Shown: positions 25,225 through 34,227 of the stretch, one piece after another
Layout of the letters: each line of letters starts with the position of its first letter
Position numbering within the stretch: position 1 is the first letter of the stretch
Assembly (NCBI GenBank): GCA_964580185.1
Contig: CAZOJQ010000002.1
Location: 62,001-126,000 of the forward strand
Source of the DNA: CAYWWY01 sp964580185
Lineage (GTDB): Bacteria > Thermotogota > Thermotogae > MWEM01
Direction: 5' to 3'
Length of the DNA stretch: 64,000 bases
Translations under genes and position numbers: made by a program
Notes under the pieces: model-generated
Database searches by the model: none
The model's input: the letters and a program-made list of their open reading frames with translations, nothing else
What the model was told of the DNA's origin: nothing

Positions 25225-27312
25225 ATGAAAAAGCGGATTTTGTTCACAGTACTCGTGTCTCTAATGGTTGTTGTAGGCCTGGCTCAAGTTTCCTTGGACG
25301 AAGCGGCACCGGAGATCCTTCGAAGAGGGATTTTGCGAGCGGTGGACTCCTCGGAGTTGACCTTTGCCGAGTTTCGATCAGCCGTTGCAGTTGCTTTCCC
25401 CGGAAAAGAACACCTGGTCGAGGTTGTTGATTGCGAAATGAGCCGGACGGACTTTTTGCTCAACCTGATCAAAGTGCTTGGCTTGGAAGATCAAGCAGCT
25501 CAGTATTCACAAGTGGTGACAATGGCCAATGATGAATCCAAAGTGAATGAAGAAGCAACTGGAGCCTTTTCTCTTGCATTCCGGAGCGATCAGCAACTCC
25601 TGAACTATCGATATGGCCATACCCTTCAACCAAATGCTTTGATTACAAAAGAAGAGGCGGCGCTGTCGTTCTACATGGCTCTATATCCTCCGGTTCAGGG
25701 AGGATCGATTACAACGCGCGTTGGAGCCGATGTACCTGGATTCAATACCTTGTTCACTTCCTCTGGTTTAACTTGGACCATCTGCAACATGATTGGGGAT
25801 GGTTTGTTGGGAACAAACCAGGATGGATTCTACCATCCACGCATGATTCGTGAGATCCCTTCTTTGGAAAATGGGTTGATTCAGCTTCACGAGGATGGAA
25901 GCGTCTCCATTACATACCACCTTCGAGAGGGAATGAAATGGCACGATGGGCACCCTGTGACAGCCCACGATGCAAAATTCCAATGGGAAGTCATGATTTC
26001 TGGCGCTCCTGTAACTTCGAATCACTACGAACTGGCAGCCTCGTCGGTCGAAGTTATGGATGACCTCACCTATGTGGTCCACTTCGATGAGGTTTTCGGG
26101 AGCGCTTGGTTTGGTTCTTCGGAGTATGCCTATTACTTTGGATGGTTCCAACTGCCCAAACATGTTTTCGAATCGGATTTCCTAAAGGCCAAAGAACGAG
26201 GCATCTGGGATGATTTTATTCTCAAGGTTACACGGAATCCTGTGATGAGTGGACCATACAAGTTTAAGGAATACCGGGAAGGCCAACATGTTGTCTTTGA
26301 GGCCTTCGATGAGTACTTCATGGGGCGGCCCAACATCGATACCATCGTTATGCGGATCATCCCGGATGGAGATGTAGCTTTTGCCGCAGCGAAAAATGGG
26401 GAGATCGATTTCGGAAGGTATACCCTGACTTTGAGGCATACTTTGCAGTTGGCCCAAGAACACGCAGATATGTTCACAGCGTATCTGGTTCCCAACATCG
26501 CTCCGGATCTGATCTACCTCAACTTCCGCAATCCAGACAATCTATCGGAACCCAATTTCTTCTTCTCCGATCTTCGCGTTCGCCAAGCCATTGCCCACGC
26601 AATCAATCGCGAGGCCATCAACAATCTCATCTATAACGGAACGGGAGATGTTGCCGTTTCATGGATCACCGAACTCCACATGATGAGAGAAGCGCTTGCG
26701 CATCCAGATATTCAACAGTATCCGTATGATATGGCGAAGGCTAAAGCCCTTCTGGAACAAGCCGGTTGGCGGACCAACCGAAGCGGGGTATATGAAAAGG
26801 ACGGAAAAGCGCTCCAATTCGAACTGCTTGTCGGAGCAGGAACCCCCGATTACTTGACCATGGCGCAGATGATCCAAGGTATGCTCAGACAGGTGGGGAT
26901 CACCATGGAGATCAAAACCATTCCTTCCGTCGCAATGTGGGAGATCATGCCCCAAGGGGAGTACAACGCCATATTGTCTGGATGGGGATATGGGATCTCT
27001 GCTGAAGCCGCCGAATACTGGACGACCGATTCGATTCCTTCGGAAGCCAATTCATTTGGGGGAGTCAACTATAGCGCTTGGTCCAATGAAGAGAATGACT
27101 GGATCGTTCTTCGCGCGGGAGCAACCGTAGATTCCCAGGAAAAACGAGAGCTTTACGAGCGGCATTTGGTTCTGTGGTCCGAAGCATTGCCGTATATTCC
27201 ATTGGTTTGCCCACCCACTCCAATCTTTGCAAAGAACAATATCAAATCATTCAACGCGGGATACGATAATGGGATCGGGTGGATCATACAGAACTGGTTT
27301 GTCAGGAAGTAA
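25225..27312 (+). CDS. Peptide ABC transporter substrate-binding protein with SLH-like N-terminus
   Basis: About 695 residues. ATGATG at 25222/25225 follows AGGAGGTGG. A signal peptide without lipobox (ILFTVLVSLMVVVGLAQ) is followed by about 140 residues resembling S-layer-homology repeats (MSRTDFLLNLIKVLGLED and LQPNALITKEEAALSFYMAL). From about residue 155 comes a family 5 solute-binding domain (GDGLLGTNQDGFYHPRM, YHLREGMKWHDGHPVTAHDAKF, VRQAIAHAINREAINN). It should capture oligopeptides in the periplasm. The SLH-like part might tether it to the cell wall in place of a lipid anchor. A hairpin at 27351-27374 follows the gene. First gene of the operon. Confidence 0.9.
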   Translation: MKKRILFTVLVSLMVVVGLAQVSLDEAAPEILRRGILRAVDSSELTFAEFRSAVAVAFPGKEHLVEVVDCEMSRTDFLLNLIKVLGLEDQAAQYSQVVTMANDESKVNEEATGAFSLAFRSDQQLLNYRYGHTLQPNALITKEEAALSFYMALYPPVQGGSITTRVGADVPGFNTLFTSSGLTWTICNMIGDGLLGTNQDGFYHPRMIREIPSLENGLIQLHEDGSVSITYHLREGMKWHDGHPVTAHDAKFQWEVMISGAPVTSNHYELAASSVEVMDDLTYVVHFDEVFGSAWFGSSEYAYYFGWFQLPKHVFESDFLKAKERGIWDDFILKVTRNPVMSGPYKFKEYREGQHVVFEAFDEYFMGRPNIDTIVMRIIPDGDVAFAAAKNGEIDFGRYTLTLRHTLQLAQEHADMFTAYLVPNIAPDLIYLNFRNPDNLSEPNFFFSDLRVRQAIAHAINREAINNLIYNGTGDVAVSWITELHMMREALAHPDIQQYPYDMAKAKALLEQAGWRTNRSGVYEKDGKALQFELLVGAGTPDYLTMAQMIQGMLRQVGITMEIKTIPSVAMWEIMPQGEYNAILSGWGYGISAEAAEYWTTDSIPSEANSFGGVNYSAWSNEENDWIVLRAGATVDSQEKRELYERHLVLWSEALPYIPLVCPPTPIFAKNNIKSFNAGYDNGIGWIIQNWFVRK

Positions 27313-27350
27313 CAAAGAGTTTTCGGACTCATTTGATTGAAAGATGCAGA

Positions 27351-27374
27351 GCGGCAGGTCTAATGATCTGCCGC
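27351..27374 (+). terminator. Hairpin after the binding-protein gene
   Basis: GCGGCAGGTC, loop TAAT, GATCTGCCGC: a 10-bp stem with one G-T pair. It is followed by ATTTCTCT, not a clean T run. More likely a partial terminator or 3'-end stabiliser that lets the binding protein be made in excess, since no separate promoter is clear before the next gene. Confidence 0.5.
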
Positions 27375-27445
27375 ATTTCTCTGGCAGCTCCGATTCGGTG
27401 AACTAGGGAAAAATCGGTTGACTATTCTTCCAGCGAGGTGTTGAT

Positions 27446-28846
27446 ATGGATTTTCAGTCAGTGATCGATCAAATACCAGACTTTCAGCGTTTTTTCCGCG
27501 TCGACGAAATGGATCGACGCTCTTTGCAACTAGCCAAGGATTATCCAGAGCGTGTGGAGGTTATGGAACGAGGAAGGTCCCGGGAAGGGAACCCGATCTA
27601 TGTGATCAAAATCGGGAGTGGTTCCAAAAATGCGCTTCTGTTCGGATGTCCCCATCCCAACGAACCAATTGGCGCGATGATGCTTGAAGTGCTGAGCGAA
27701 TTATTGGCAAAAAATGACCCGGCTCTACAGGAACTTGACTATACCTGGTATCTGATCAAATCGATCGATATCGATGGAACGAAACGGAACGAAGGGTGGT
27801 TTGACGACTCTTCTTCCATTCGGAAGTATGCCGAACACTTCTATCGTCCGGCCAGCTTCGAACAGGTGGAATGGACCTTTCCCGTAGATTACAAAACGCT
27901 CCACTTCCACAAGCCTCTTCCCGAAACCCAAGTATTGATGGAAATCATCCAAGAGAAAAAACCGGTCTTTATGTATTCGCTACACAATTCGGGATTCGGA
28001 GGGGTGTACTATTATGTTTCCGGAACCCTAACGGATTCGCTCTTTGATCTCTTTCAAGCCATTCCAGGCCATTTTCAGCTGCCCTTGAATCTGGGGGAAC
28101 CGGAGGTGCCTTATCTCAAACCCTTTGCTCCCGCGATTTTCCCGATGTTTGGGATATCCGATGAATATGATTATCTGGAAAAGCATCTGCCCGAAGGCAT
28201 GGACCCGGCAACCGTGATTCAAGCAGGGACCAGCTCGGATGATTATGCGAAGAAGATGGCGGGCACGTATTCATTGGTCTGTGAAATGCCGTATTACTTT
28301 GATCCCAGGGTCAACGACCAAACAACCGTTGAACAAAGCCGCCGGCACTTTCTTGAAAAGGCGGTTCAGTCGGGAAAAGAAAATTACGATCGGTTGCATG
28401 CCATCTTCTCATCGATAGAAAGCGCCATTCATAAGAAAGACTCTCCTTTCTTCACTGCGGTTCATCATTATCTGTCCATGATTCCCAACCATTTGGCCGC
28501 TCAAGAGAACTGGATCAAAACCGACGAGACATTACAAAGACCAGCGACCAAGGCGGAGGAGTTCGACAACCTGTACGCGCAAAAGTTCTACAACCTGTTA
28601 ATGCAAGGCATGATGAGGAGAATGATTCGGGAAAATCTCACAACCGCGCCAGGGAACGCATCGATGAAAGAGGCGTTGGAAAATGCCGATCGGTATTTTG
28701 AAGAAACGGTCGACTTCCTTGAGAAAAACCTCACCTATCAGACGATCCCCATCAAAAAACTGGTCAGCGTTCAAATGCTGGCGGGGTTGCATACCATGAA
28801 AACCATCCAAGATCAAAACCAAGCAAATCCCGAGGGTATGTCTTGA
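27446..28846 (+). CDS. M14 family zinc carboxypeptidase-like protein
   Basis: 466 residues with no signal peptide, so cytoplasmic. The M14 zinc site is CPHPNEPIG (His and Glu, residues about 70-73) and the third ligand His is in MYSLHNSGFGG. SLVCEMPYYFDP probably supplies the catalytic Glu. The C-terminal 150 residues are helical and family-specific. It lies between the binding protein and the permease of a peptide importer and overlaps the next gene (TTGA), so it probably trims imported peptides from the C-terminus. GAGGTG precedes the ATG. Confidence 0.85.
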   Translation: MDFQSVIDQIPDFQRFFRVDEMDRRSLQLAKDYPERVEVMERGRSREGNPIYVIKIGSGSKNALLFGCPHPNEPIGAMMLEVLSELLAKNDPALQELDYTWYLIKSIDIDGTKRNEGWFDDSSSIRKYAEHFYRPASFEQVEWTFPVDYKTLHFHKPLPETQVLMEIIQEKKPVFMYSLHNSGFGGVYYYVSGTLTDSLFDLFQAIPGHFQLPLNLGEPEVPYLKPFAPAIFPMFGISDEYDYLEKHLPEGMDPATVIQAGTSSDDYAKKMAGTYSLVCEMPYYFDPRVNDQTTVEQSRRHFLEKAVQSGKENYDRLHAIFSSIESAIHKKDSPFFTAVHHYLSMIPNHLAAQENWIKTDETLQRPATKAEEFDNLYAQKFYNLLMQGMMRRMIRENLTTAPGNASMKEALENADRYFEETVDFLEKNLTYQTIPIKKLVSVQMLAGLHTMKTIQDQNQANPEGMS

Positions 28847-29826
28847 AAGCGTATCTAATCAAACGGGTTTTGGAATTAATTCCCGTCTTTTTCATGATCT
28901 CTTTGATCATTTTCCTTTTGATCAACCTCATGCCTGGCGATCCCTTGCTCCAGATGCGGATGGACAACCCCCGCGCCGTAATGACCGATCCTCAGCGAAT
29001 CCAAGCCTTGCGCGAATACTATCGTCTGGACGATCCGCTGTTCATCCGGTATCTCACATGGTTGGGCAGCGCCTTCACGGGAGACTTCGGCTTTTCCAGC
29101 CTCTACAAAGTGCCTGTCTGGGATATGATTATCTCTCGACTGCCCAATACCCTTTTGTTGACCATCGTTGCCTGGTTGATCGGATTGGCGGTGGCTTTAC
29201 CAATTGGGATCTACTCTGCGGTCAAAAAGTACTCAGTATTCGATTATTCCGCCACAGTAACTGCCTTTGTGGGCATGTCGCTGCCCAGTTTTTGGTTTGG
29301 CCTTATGGGGATCATCATCTTTAGCGTTACCCTGAAATGGCTTCCCGTATCAGGGATGGAAACCTATGGGTTGACTGAGCCTTGGGCCATCTTTTGGGAT
29401 CGGGTCCGTCATTTGATTCTCCCAGCGTGTGTTTTGGGATTTGTGCAAGTCGCTTCCTGGGTACGGTACATTCGCACCTCTCTCTTGGAAGTCCTTGACC
29501 AAGACTATGTCCGAACGGCGTATGCCAAAGGCGTTCCGGATCGGAAAGTGATTATCCGCCATGCTTTGAAAAATGCGATGATTCCAATCATTACCATTAT
29601 CGCGCTGGATATCCCGTATTTTTTTGGAGGGGCGCTAATCATCGAGACGATCTTCTCTTGGCCTGGGATGGGTCGGTTAATGTACCAAGCGGTAATCGGG
29701 AGCGATTACAATCTCGCCATCAGTTGCCTGATGTTCTTGACGATGATTACGTTAATCTCCAACTTAGTAGCGGATTTTCTCTATGTTCTTGTCGATCCGA
29801 GAATCCGAATCACACGGAAGGCGTAA
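28843..29826 (+). CDS. Peptide ABC transporter permease (DppB/OppB type)
   Basis: 327 residues with six membrane helices. The N-terminal LIKRVLELIPVFFMISLIIF and the cytoplasmic EAA-type loop (YVRTAYAKGVPDRKVIIRHALKNAMIP) are diagnostic for DppB-type permeases. It starts at a TTG that overlaps the carboxypeptidase stop as TTGA. It forms the channel with the DppC-type subunit. Confidence 0.94.
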   Translation: MKAYLIKRVLELIPVFFMISLIIFLLINLMPGDPLLQMRMDNPRAVMTDPQRIQALREYYRLDDPLFIRYLTWLGSAFTGDFGFSSLYKVPVWDMIISRLPNTLLLTIVAWLIGLAVALPIGIYSAVKKYSVFDYSATVTAFVGMSLPSFWFGLMGIIIFSVTLKWLPVSGMETYGLTEPWAIFWDRVRHLILPACVLGFVQVASWVRYIRTSLLEVLDQDYVRTAYAKGVPDRKVIIRHALKNAMIPIITIIALDIPYFFGGALIIETIFSWPGMGRLMYQAVIGSDYNLAISCLMFLTMITLISNLVADFLYVLVDPRIRITRKA

Positions 29827-29836
29827 GGAGGAAACG

Positions 29837-30772
29837 ATGCGTCCATCACGGTTTTCGTACAAAAGCAAAATTCAAAAGATCGAAGAGCAATCGTCCTCCA
29901 TCAATATCGTAACCTATCGAAAATTGGTATGGATGAAGTTCAAAAGCCATAAATTAGCACTATTCGGAGCGATCGTTCTGCTTGGAATGCTCGCGTTTTG
30001 CTTCATTGGACCATGGTTCACCTCCATCCAATACTACGACATGGATTTCTCCTCCATCTTCGTGCCGCCAATGACGCCCGGCCATATTTTGGGAACCGAT
30101 GAACTGGGGCAGGATACCTTTGTTCGACTGATGTATGGGGGAAGAATCTCTTTGCTGGTAGGAATCTGCTCGGCATTATTCACAACCATCATCGGCATGG
30201 GGATCGGATTGTTCTCGGGATACTTTGGCGGTATGATCGACCGAATTCTCATGCGTTTTGTCGATGTCATGTTATCCATCCCGATGTTCCCAATCCTGCT
30301 AACCTTGACCATGGTCATTGGATCAGGGCTCTGGAATATCGTTCTGGTTCTTACCGTTTTCGGATGGATGGGTGTGTCCCGTTTGGTCCGGGGTTTGACC
30401 TTGTCCATTCGAGAATCCGAATATGTGGTCATCGCAAGAGCTCTTGGCGTGAAGACCATACCGATTATTCTGCGGCACATCATTCCCAATGTTCTTCCGG
30501 TGGTGATCGTTTCAGCCACCCTCAACATGTCCTACGCCATCTTGGCAGAATCTTCCCTCAGCTATTTGGGTTTGGGGATCCAACCTCCTTTGCCTTCATG
30601 GGGCAATATGCTGCAAAAATCCATGAATTATATCCTGGGAACACCCATGGGGATCAGCCCCTGGTGGCTGACCTTTTTCCCGGGGCTGTTCATCTTTATG
30701 ACTGTACTCAATGTAAACTTTCTCGGTGATGGACTGAGGGATGCCTTGGATCCCAAGTTTACCAGCGAATGA
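29837..30772 (+). CDS. Peptide ABC transporter permease (DppC/OppC type)
   Basis: 311 residues. A cytoplasmic N-terminal segment, one helix (LALFGAIVLLGMLAFCFIGPW), the PGHILGTDELGQDTFVRLMYGGRISL motif region and the loop VVIARALGVKTIPIILRHIIPN are typical of DppC. ATG 29837 has AGGAGG five bases upstream, 10 bases after the DppB-type stop. Partner of the preceding permease. Confidence 0.94.
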   Translation: MRPSRFSYKSKIQKIEEQSSSINIVTYRKLVWMKFKSHKLALFGAIVLLGMLAFCFIGPWFTSIQYYDMDFSSIFVPPMTPGHILGTDELGQDTFVRLMYGGRISLLVGICSALFTTIIGMGIGLFSGYFGGMIDRILMRFVDVMLSIPMFPILLTLTMVIGSGLWNIVLVLTVFGWMGVSRLVRGLTLSIRESEYVVIARALGVKTIPIILRHIIPNVLPVVIVSATLNMSYAILAESSLSYLGLGIQPPLPSWGNMLQKSMNYILGTPMGISPWWLTFFPGLFIFMTVLNVNFLGDGLRDALDPKFTSE

Positions 30773-30791
30773 TCAGGAAAGGATGAGATGG

Positions 30792-31823
30792 ATGCGTCAA
30801 AAAAGCGATACAGCCTTGCAAGATCCTGAAACCATTCTCAGGGTTAAAGATCTGGAAATCTCATTCAAGACCCAATTCGGAGTCGTAACTCCTGTCGATG
30901 ATGTTCGATTCGATTTGAAAAAAGGGGAGACATTGGGAATTGTTGGGGAGTCGGGATGCGGAAAGACCATCACGGCTTTTTCGATCCTGAGATTATTGCC
31001 CAAAAATGCCATCTTGGGAACAAGGACGGAAATATCCTTTGAAGGGAAGAATGTAGCCCATTTCAGCAAAGAACAGCTCCAGAAGATTCGCGGAAAGAAG
31101 ATTTCCATGATCTTTCAAGAGCCAATGACCTCATTGAACCCAGTGTATACAGTTGGGCAACAACTTTCCGAAGTGTTCATGTTGCACGAAAGGGTAACCG
31201 AAAAGCAAGCATGGTCCAAAAGCCTTGAACTGCTTCAAATGGTTCGGATTCCGGAACCAAGCAAACGGATTCGCGATTATCCCCACTTATTGTCGGGAGG
31301 GATGAGGCAACGGGTAATGATCGCGATGGCATTGGCATGCAAACCATTGCTGTTGATTGCAGACGAACCAACGACGGCCTTGGATGTAACCATTCAGGCG
31401 CAAATCCTTGAATTGATCGATGAGTTGAGAACCAAACAGAATACAACCACCATCATCATTACACATGATCTGGGTGTTGTGGCGGAGATGTGCGACCGAG
31501 TGATCGTTATGTATGCTGGGCAGATCGTGGAAGCTGCCGAAATCTTTGCGCTGTTTTCTAACCCCAAACACCCGTATACCCAAGGCTTGATTCACTCCAT
31601 CCCTCGAATTGAAGTACCCAAACAGGATCAAAAAAGACTCCACGTGATTCCGGGGTATGTTCCGCACCCTTCCGCTTTTCCCAAAGGTTGTCGGTTTCAA
31701 CCAAGATGCCAACAAGCGATGGAACGGTGTTTGCTGGAAATCCCCCCTGTTCGATCCATTCAAGGGCACCAAGTGAAATGCTGGCTCTATGAGCAAGAGG
31801 GGGACAGCCATGAACCCACCTAA
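30792..31823 (+). CDS. Peptide ABC transporter ATPase (DppD/OppD type)
   Basis: About 343 residues. Walker A GESGCGKTI, signature LSGGMRQRVMIAMAL, Walker B LLIADEPTTALD, and a C-terminal oligopeptide/dipeptide region with the cysteine cluster (GCRFQPRCQQAMERCLLEIPP) that holds an Fe-S cluster in characterised DppD. ATG 30792 is preferred (AAGG nine bases upstream); ATG 30783 is possible. It energises import together with the DppF-type ATPase. Confidence 0.93.
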   Translation: MRQKSDTALQDPETILRVKDLEISFKTQFGVVTPVDDVRFDLKKGETLGIVGESGCGKTITAFSILRLLPKNAILGTRTEISFEGKNVAHFSKEQLQKIRGKKISMIFQEPMTSLNPVYTVGQQLSEVFMLHERVTEKQAWSKSLELLQMVRIPEPSKRIRDYPHLLSGGMRQRVMIAMALACKPLLLIADEPTTALDVTIQAQILELIDELRTKQNTTTIIITHDLGVVAEMCDRVIVMYAGQIVEAAEIFALFSNPKHPYTQGLIHSIPRIEVPKQDQKRLHVIPGYVPHPSAFPKGCRFQPRCQQAMERCLLEIPPVRSIQGHQVKCWLYEQEGDSHEPT

Positions 31824-32820
31824 GACTCTATGTACAGTTCAGAATCTGACAAAATGGTTTCCCGTCAAAGGGGCTCGGATTTTCGGAGAAAAGCCTTTTC
31901 TCAAAGCAGTCGATGGAGTGGATTTTCAGGTGCAAACCCGGGAGACATTGGGGCTCGTTGGAGAGTCGGGATGCGGAAAAACCACCGTCGGTCGAACCTT
32001 GATGCGGATCCATGACCCAACAGCAGGGGTCTTTCTCTATTATCCCGAGGATGCACAGAAGCACCCTGTTGATATCTTCAGTCTGAAAGCGCAACCTCTC
32101 CGAAAAGTAAAACGGCAAATCCAGATGGTCTTTCAGGATCCATACGCATCGCTAAACCCCAGAATGACAGTCCAAGACATCATTTCCGAAGGAATCCGGG
32201 CCAATCGGATGGTACGCTCCAAGAAAGGGATCATTGACCATGTTGCCGATATTATGGAAAAAGTAGGTCTGCGACCAGAATACATGAAACGGTATCCCCA
32301 CGAGTTCTCAGGAGGGCAAAGGCAACGGATCGGAATTGCGCGCGTGATGATCATGAGGCCGCGCTTGGTGATCTGTGACGAACCGGTGTCAGCGCTGGAT
32401 GTTTCGGTTCAAGCACAAATCATCAATCTGCTGGAAGACTTGAAAGAAGCCTTTGATCTTACCTACCTCTTCATTGCGCATGATCTGTCGGTTGTGAAGC
32501 ATATCTCTGACCGCATCGCCGTGATGTATCTGGGAAAAATCGTGGAAACCGCAGACACAGAGACTCTCTTTTCCCGTCCGCTGCATCCCTATACGGTGGG
32601 GTTGCTTAGCGCCATTCCTGTTCCGGATCCCCGCTTTCGAAAGAAAGAACAACGGGCCTTACTGACCGGAGATATCCCGTCCCCGATCAATCCACCTGAT
32701 GGTTGTCGGTTTGCCAAAAGGTGTCCGTACGTTATGGACCGTTGCAACCGGGAGAACCCTTCATGGGTCGAGCGGGAATCGGGCCATTTCGTCTCGTGTT
32801 TTCTGCATCAATCCGATTAA
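31810..32820 (+). CDS. Peptide ABC transporter ATPase (DppF/OppF type)
   Basis: 336 residues. Walker A GESGCGKTTVGRT, signature FSGGQRQRIGIARVM, Walker B LVICDEPVSALDVS, and the C-terminal cysteine region GCRFAKRCPYVMDRC. It overlaps the DppD-type gene by 14 bases with GAGGGGGA before the ATG. Last gene of the importer operon. An imperfect AATACC/GGTATT stem followed by TTTTC at about 32822-32869 may end the transcript. Confidence 0.94.
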   Translation: MNPPKTLCTVQNLTKWFPVKGARIFGEKPFLKAVDGVDFQVQTRETLGLVGESGCGKTTVGRTLMRIHDPTAGVFLYYPEDAQKHPVDIFSLKAQPLRKVKRQIQMVFQDPYASLNPRMTVQDIISEGIRANRMVRSKKGIIDHVADIMEKVGLRPEYMKRYPHEFSGGQRQRIGIARVMIMRPRLVICDEPVSALDVSVQAQIINLLEDLKEAFDLTYLFIAHDLSVVKHISDRIAVMYLGKIVETADTETLFSRPLHPYTVGLLSAIPVPDPRFRKKEQRALLTGDIPSPINPPDGCRFAKRCPYVMDRCNRENPSWVERESGHFVSCFLHQSD

Positions 32821-32884
32821 CAATACCTCATTGATCGGTCGAAACTCGAAAGCAGAAAGGGGTATTTTCATTCGAAACAATCAG

Positions 32885-32913
32885 TTGACAGAGGCCCAAT
32901 TTTGTGATATACT
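32885..32913 (+). promoter_or_regulatory. Consensus promoter before the small-ORF/ABC-2 locus
   Basis: TTGACA (32885-32890), exactly 17 bases, TATACT (32908-32913) with TG extension at 32905-32906. One of the best promoters in the window. Predicted start is near 32920, giving a leader of about 35 bases before the first small ORF. Confidence 0.88.
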
Positions 32914-32955
32914 CGTAAAGTAAGCAAAAATCCTACAATAAAGGAGGCGACGCGG

Positions 32956-33060
32956 ATGTTCAACAATATGACACGAAATCGTAGCTCTATGATCGGTAAT
33001 GCTACTGTTATCGTGGGATTGGTCTGTCTCGTCGCGCCTGAAAGGAATGCTTTGTTGTAG
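32956..33060 (+). CDS. 34-residue hydrophobic small ORF, possible leader peptide
   Basis: ATG with AAAGGAGG eight bases upstream, behind a consensus promoter. The product starts MFNNMTRNRSSM and ends with a hydrophobic run rich in Val, Leu and Ile (ATVIVGLVCLVAP) and ERNALL. The stop codon lies in the loop of a possible hairpin (TTTGTTGT ... ACAACAAA, about 33050-33074) and 28 bases before an intrinsic terminator. Promoter, small ORF, terminator and then more genes is the layout of transcription attenuation. A small secreted or toxic peptide gene is the alternative. No known family is recognised. Confidence 0.6.
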   Translation: MFNNMTRNRSSMIGNATVIVGLVCLVAPERNALL

Positions 33061-33088
33061 GATCCGAACAACAAACGAGAAGAAACAA

Positions 33089-33122
33089 GAGGGCTGTGAC
33101 GAATCATAGCCCTCTTTTTTTT
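33089..33122 (+). terminator. Strong intrinsic terminator / possible attenuator
   Basis: GAGGGCTGTGA, loop CGAA, TCATAGCCCTC (11 bp with one G-T pair) followed by eight T. It lies between the first and second small ORFs. The next ribosome site starts 12 bases after the T run and no promoter is visible in between, so genes downstream appear to need read-through. Confidence 0.88.
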
Positions 33123-33146
33123 GCCAAAATCATAGGAGGTGTACGA

Positions 33147-33269
33147 ATGAGAAGGAAAGGGTATCATCAGGGAGAACGGGCAGAAAAACATCAGCAGGTG
33201 ATCCGAAAAAAGGAAGAGGTGATTTTCAATGCAAGGGAGATCCATGAAAAACCGTGGGTCGGAACGTAA
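33147..33269 (+). CDS. 40-residue basic small ORF
   Basis: ATG with AGGAGG seven bases upstream. The product is highly charged: it begins MRRKGYHQGERAEKHQQ, continues with a Lys/Glu-rich helix and ends in EKPWVGT. It overlaps the start of the next small ORF by 41 bases. It is not recognised. The good ribosome site argues for translation; as the first frame after the terminator it may couple to the next genes. Confidence 0.5.
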   Translation: MRRKGYHQGERAEKHQQVIRKKEEVIFNAREIHEKPWVGT

Positions 33270-33432
33270 TCGAGCGAAAGTGACGCAGTTTCGATTTGCG
33301 CAAGCCCAGAAAAAGAAAGAACGGACAAATAAGGCAGAGAACCATTCAGAACCATTTCGACCGAATCGTTGGATTCCATCAGGGACCGAAGAAGAAGGAG
33401 TGAATCGTGATGACGAAAAAAGATCCAGATAA
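33229..33432 (+). CDS. 67-residue basic small ORF before the ABC-2 exporter
   Basis: ATG with GAGGTGA six bases upstream. Very basic and polar (MQGRSMKNRGSERNRAKV, then AQAQKKKERTNKAEN), probably disordered, with no membrane helix or signal. Its end overlaps the ATPase gene by 23 bases. It is not recognised. It could be a small RNA-binding or ribosome-associated protein, or only a coupling frame; a peptide substrate of the exporter is less likely given its composition. Confidence 0.5.
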   Translation: MQGRSMKNRGSERNRAKVTQFRFAQAQKKKERTNKAENHSEPFRPNRWIPSGTEEEGVNRDDEKRSR

Positions 33433-34225
33433 GGCTCTAGAAGTACATAGTGTCGATAAAATATTTATCAAACGAAAGAACAAGCAGATCAAAGCGGTGG
33501 ATCAGGTGCAGTTTTCGATAGGGAGAGGGGAGATCTTCGGTGTTTTGGGGCCGAACGGATCCGGGAAATCAACATTGATCCGAATGATATCGACTCTTCT
33601 GGTACCCGACCAAGGGACAATCGAGGTATTCGGATATGATTCAGTGAAAGAAGCGATGATGGTCCGCAAACTGATCAATCGGGTATCCGCGGAAGCCAGT
33701 TTTTTCAAAAAGCTGTCTGCAATGGAAAATCTCCTATTTACTGCCGGGTTATATGGAATTCCCAAACCCTACGCCCGGAAGAAATTGATGGAGATCTTTG
33801 AACGAGTCGGCCTTCCCGCGAAACGGGTGCATGATCCGTTGGAAGATTTTTCCCGCGGGATGCAACAAAAAGTGGCTATAGCGCGGGCGTTTTTGACGAC
33901 CCCAGCGCTCCTCCTTTTGGATGAACCGACAACGGGACTGGATCCAAGGGCGAAAAAGGAAGTGCAAAGCCTGATCCTCGAGATCCAAAAGGAACATCAG
34001 ACAACCGTACTTTTAACCACACACGATATGGAGGAAGCAGATCAACTCTGTGAGCACGTTGCGATTATCCACGATGGAAAGATCGCTGCCATCGGCACCT
34101 CTCAGGATTTGAAGAAGAAAGCTTCCCGGAACGGATCGGTTTGCACCTTGGAAGAGGTCTTTATGTTCTTCACAGGGTCCCAATTGGTCCAATATGAAGA
34201 TGAGATGATTGCTGAGGTGAGTTGA
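33410..34225 (+). CDS. ABC-2 type exporter ATP-binding protein
   Basis: 271 residues. Walker A GPNGSGKST, Q-loop region VSAEASFFKKLSAMENL, signature FSRGMQQKVAIARAFL (SRGMQ instead of SGGQ, common in this class), Walker B LLLLDEPTTGLD and H-loop TTHDMEEADQLCEH. It resembles drug, Na+ or polysaccharide exporters of the CcmA/DrrA class. ATG 33410 follows GGAG by nine bases, and a GTG at 33407 is possible. The stop is two bases before the permease ATG. The substrate is unknown. Confidence 0.92.
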   Translation: MTKKDPDKALEVHSVDKIFIKRKNKQIKAVDQVQFSIGRGEIFGVLGPNGSGKSTLIRMISTLLVPDQGTIEVFGYDSVKEAMMVRKLINRVSAEASFFKKLSAMENLLFTAGLYGIPKPYARKKLMEIFERVGLPAKRVHDPLEDFSRGMQQKVAIARAFLTTPALLLLDEPTTGLDPRAKKEVQSLILEIQKEHQTTVLLTTHDMEEADQLCEHVAIIHDGKIAAIGTSQDLKKKASRNGSVCTLEEVFMFFTGSQLVQYEDEMIAEVS

Positions 34226-34227
34226 TC

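Noticed and set aside
33229..33432. Small basic ORF as a bacteriocin or RiPP precursor for the ABC-2 exporter
   Set aside because: No double-Gly leader, Cys/Ser/Thr-rich core or modification enzyme; composition suggests a nucleic-acid-binding or disordered protein.
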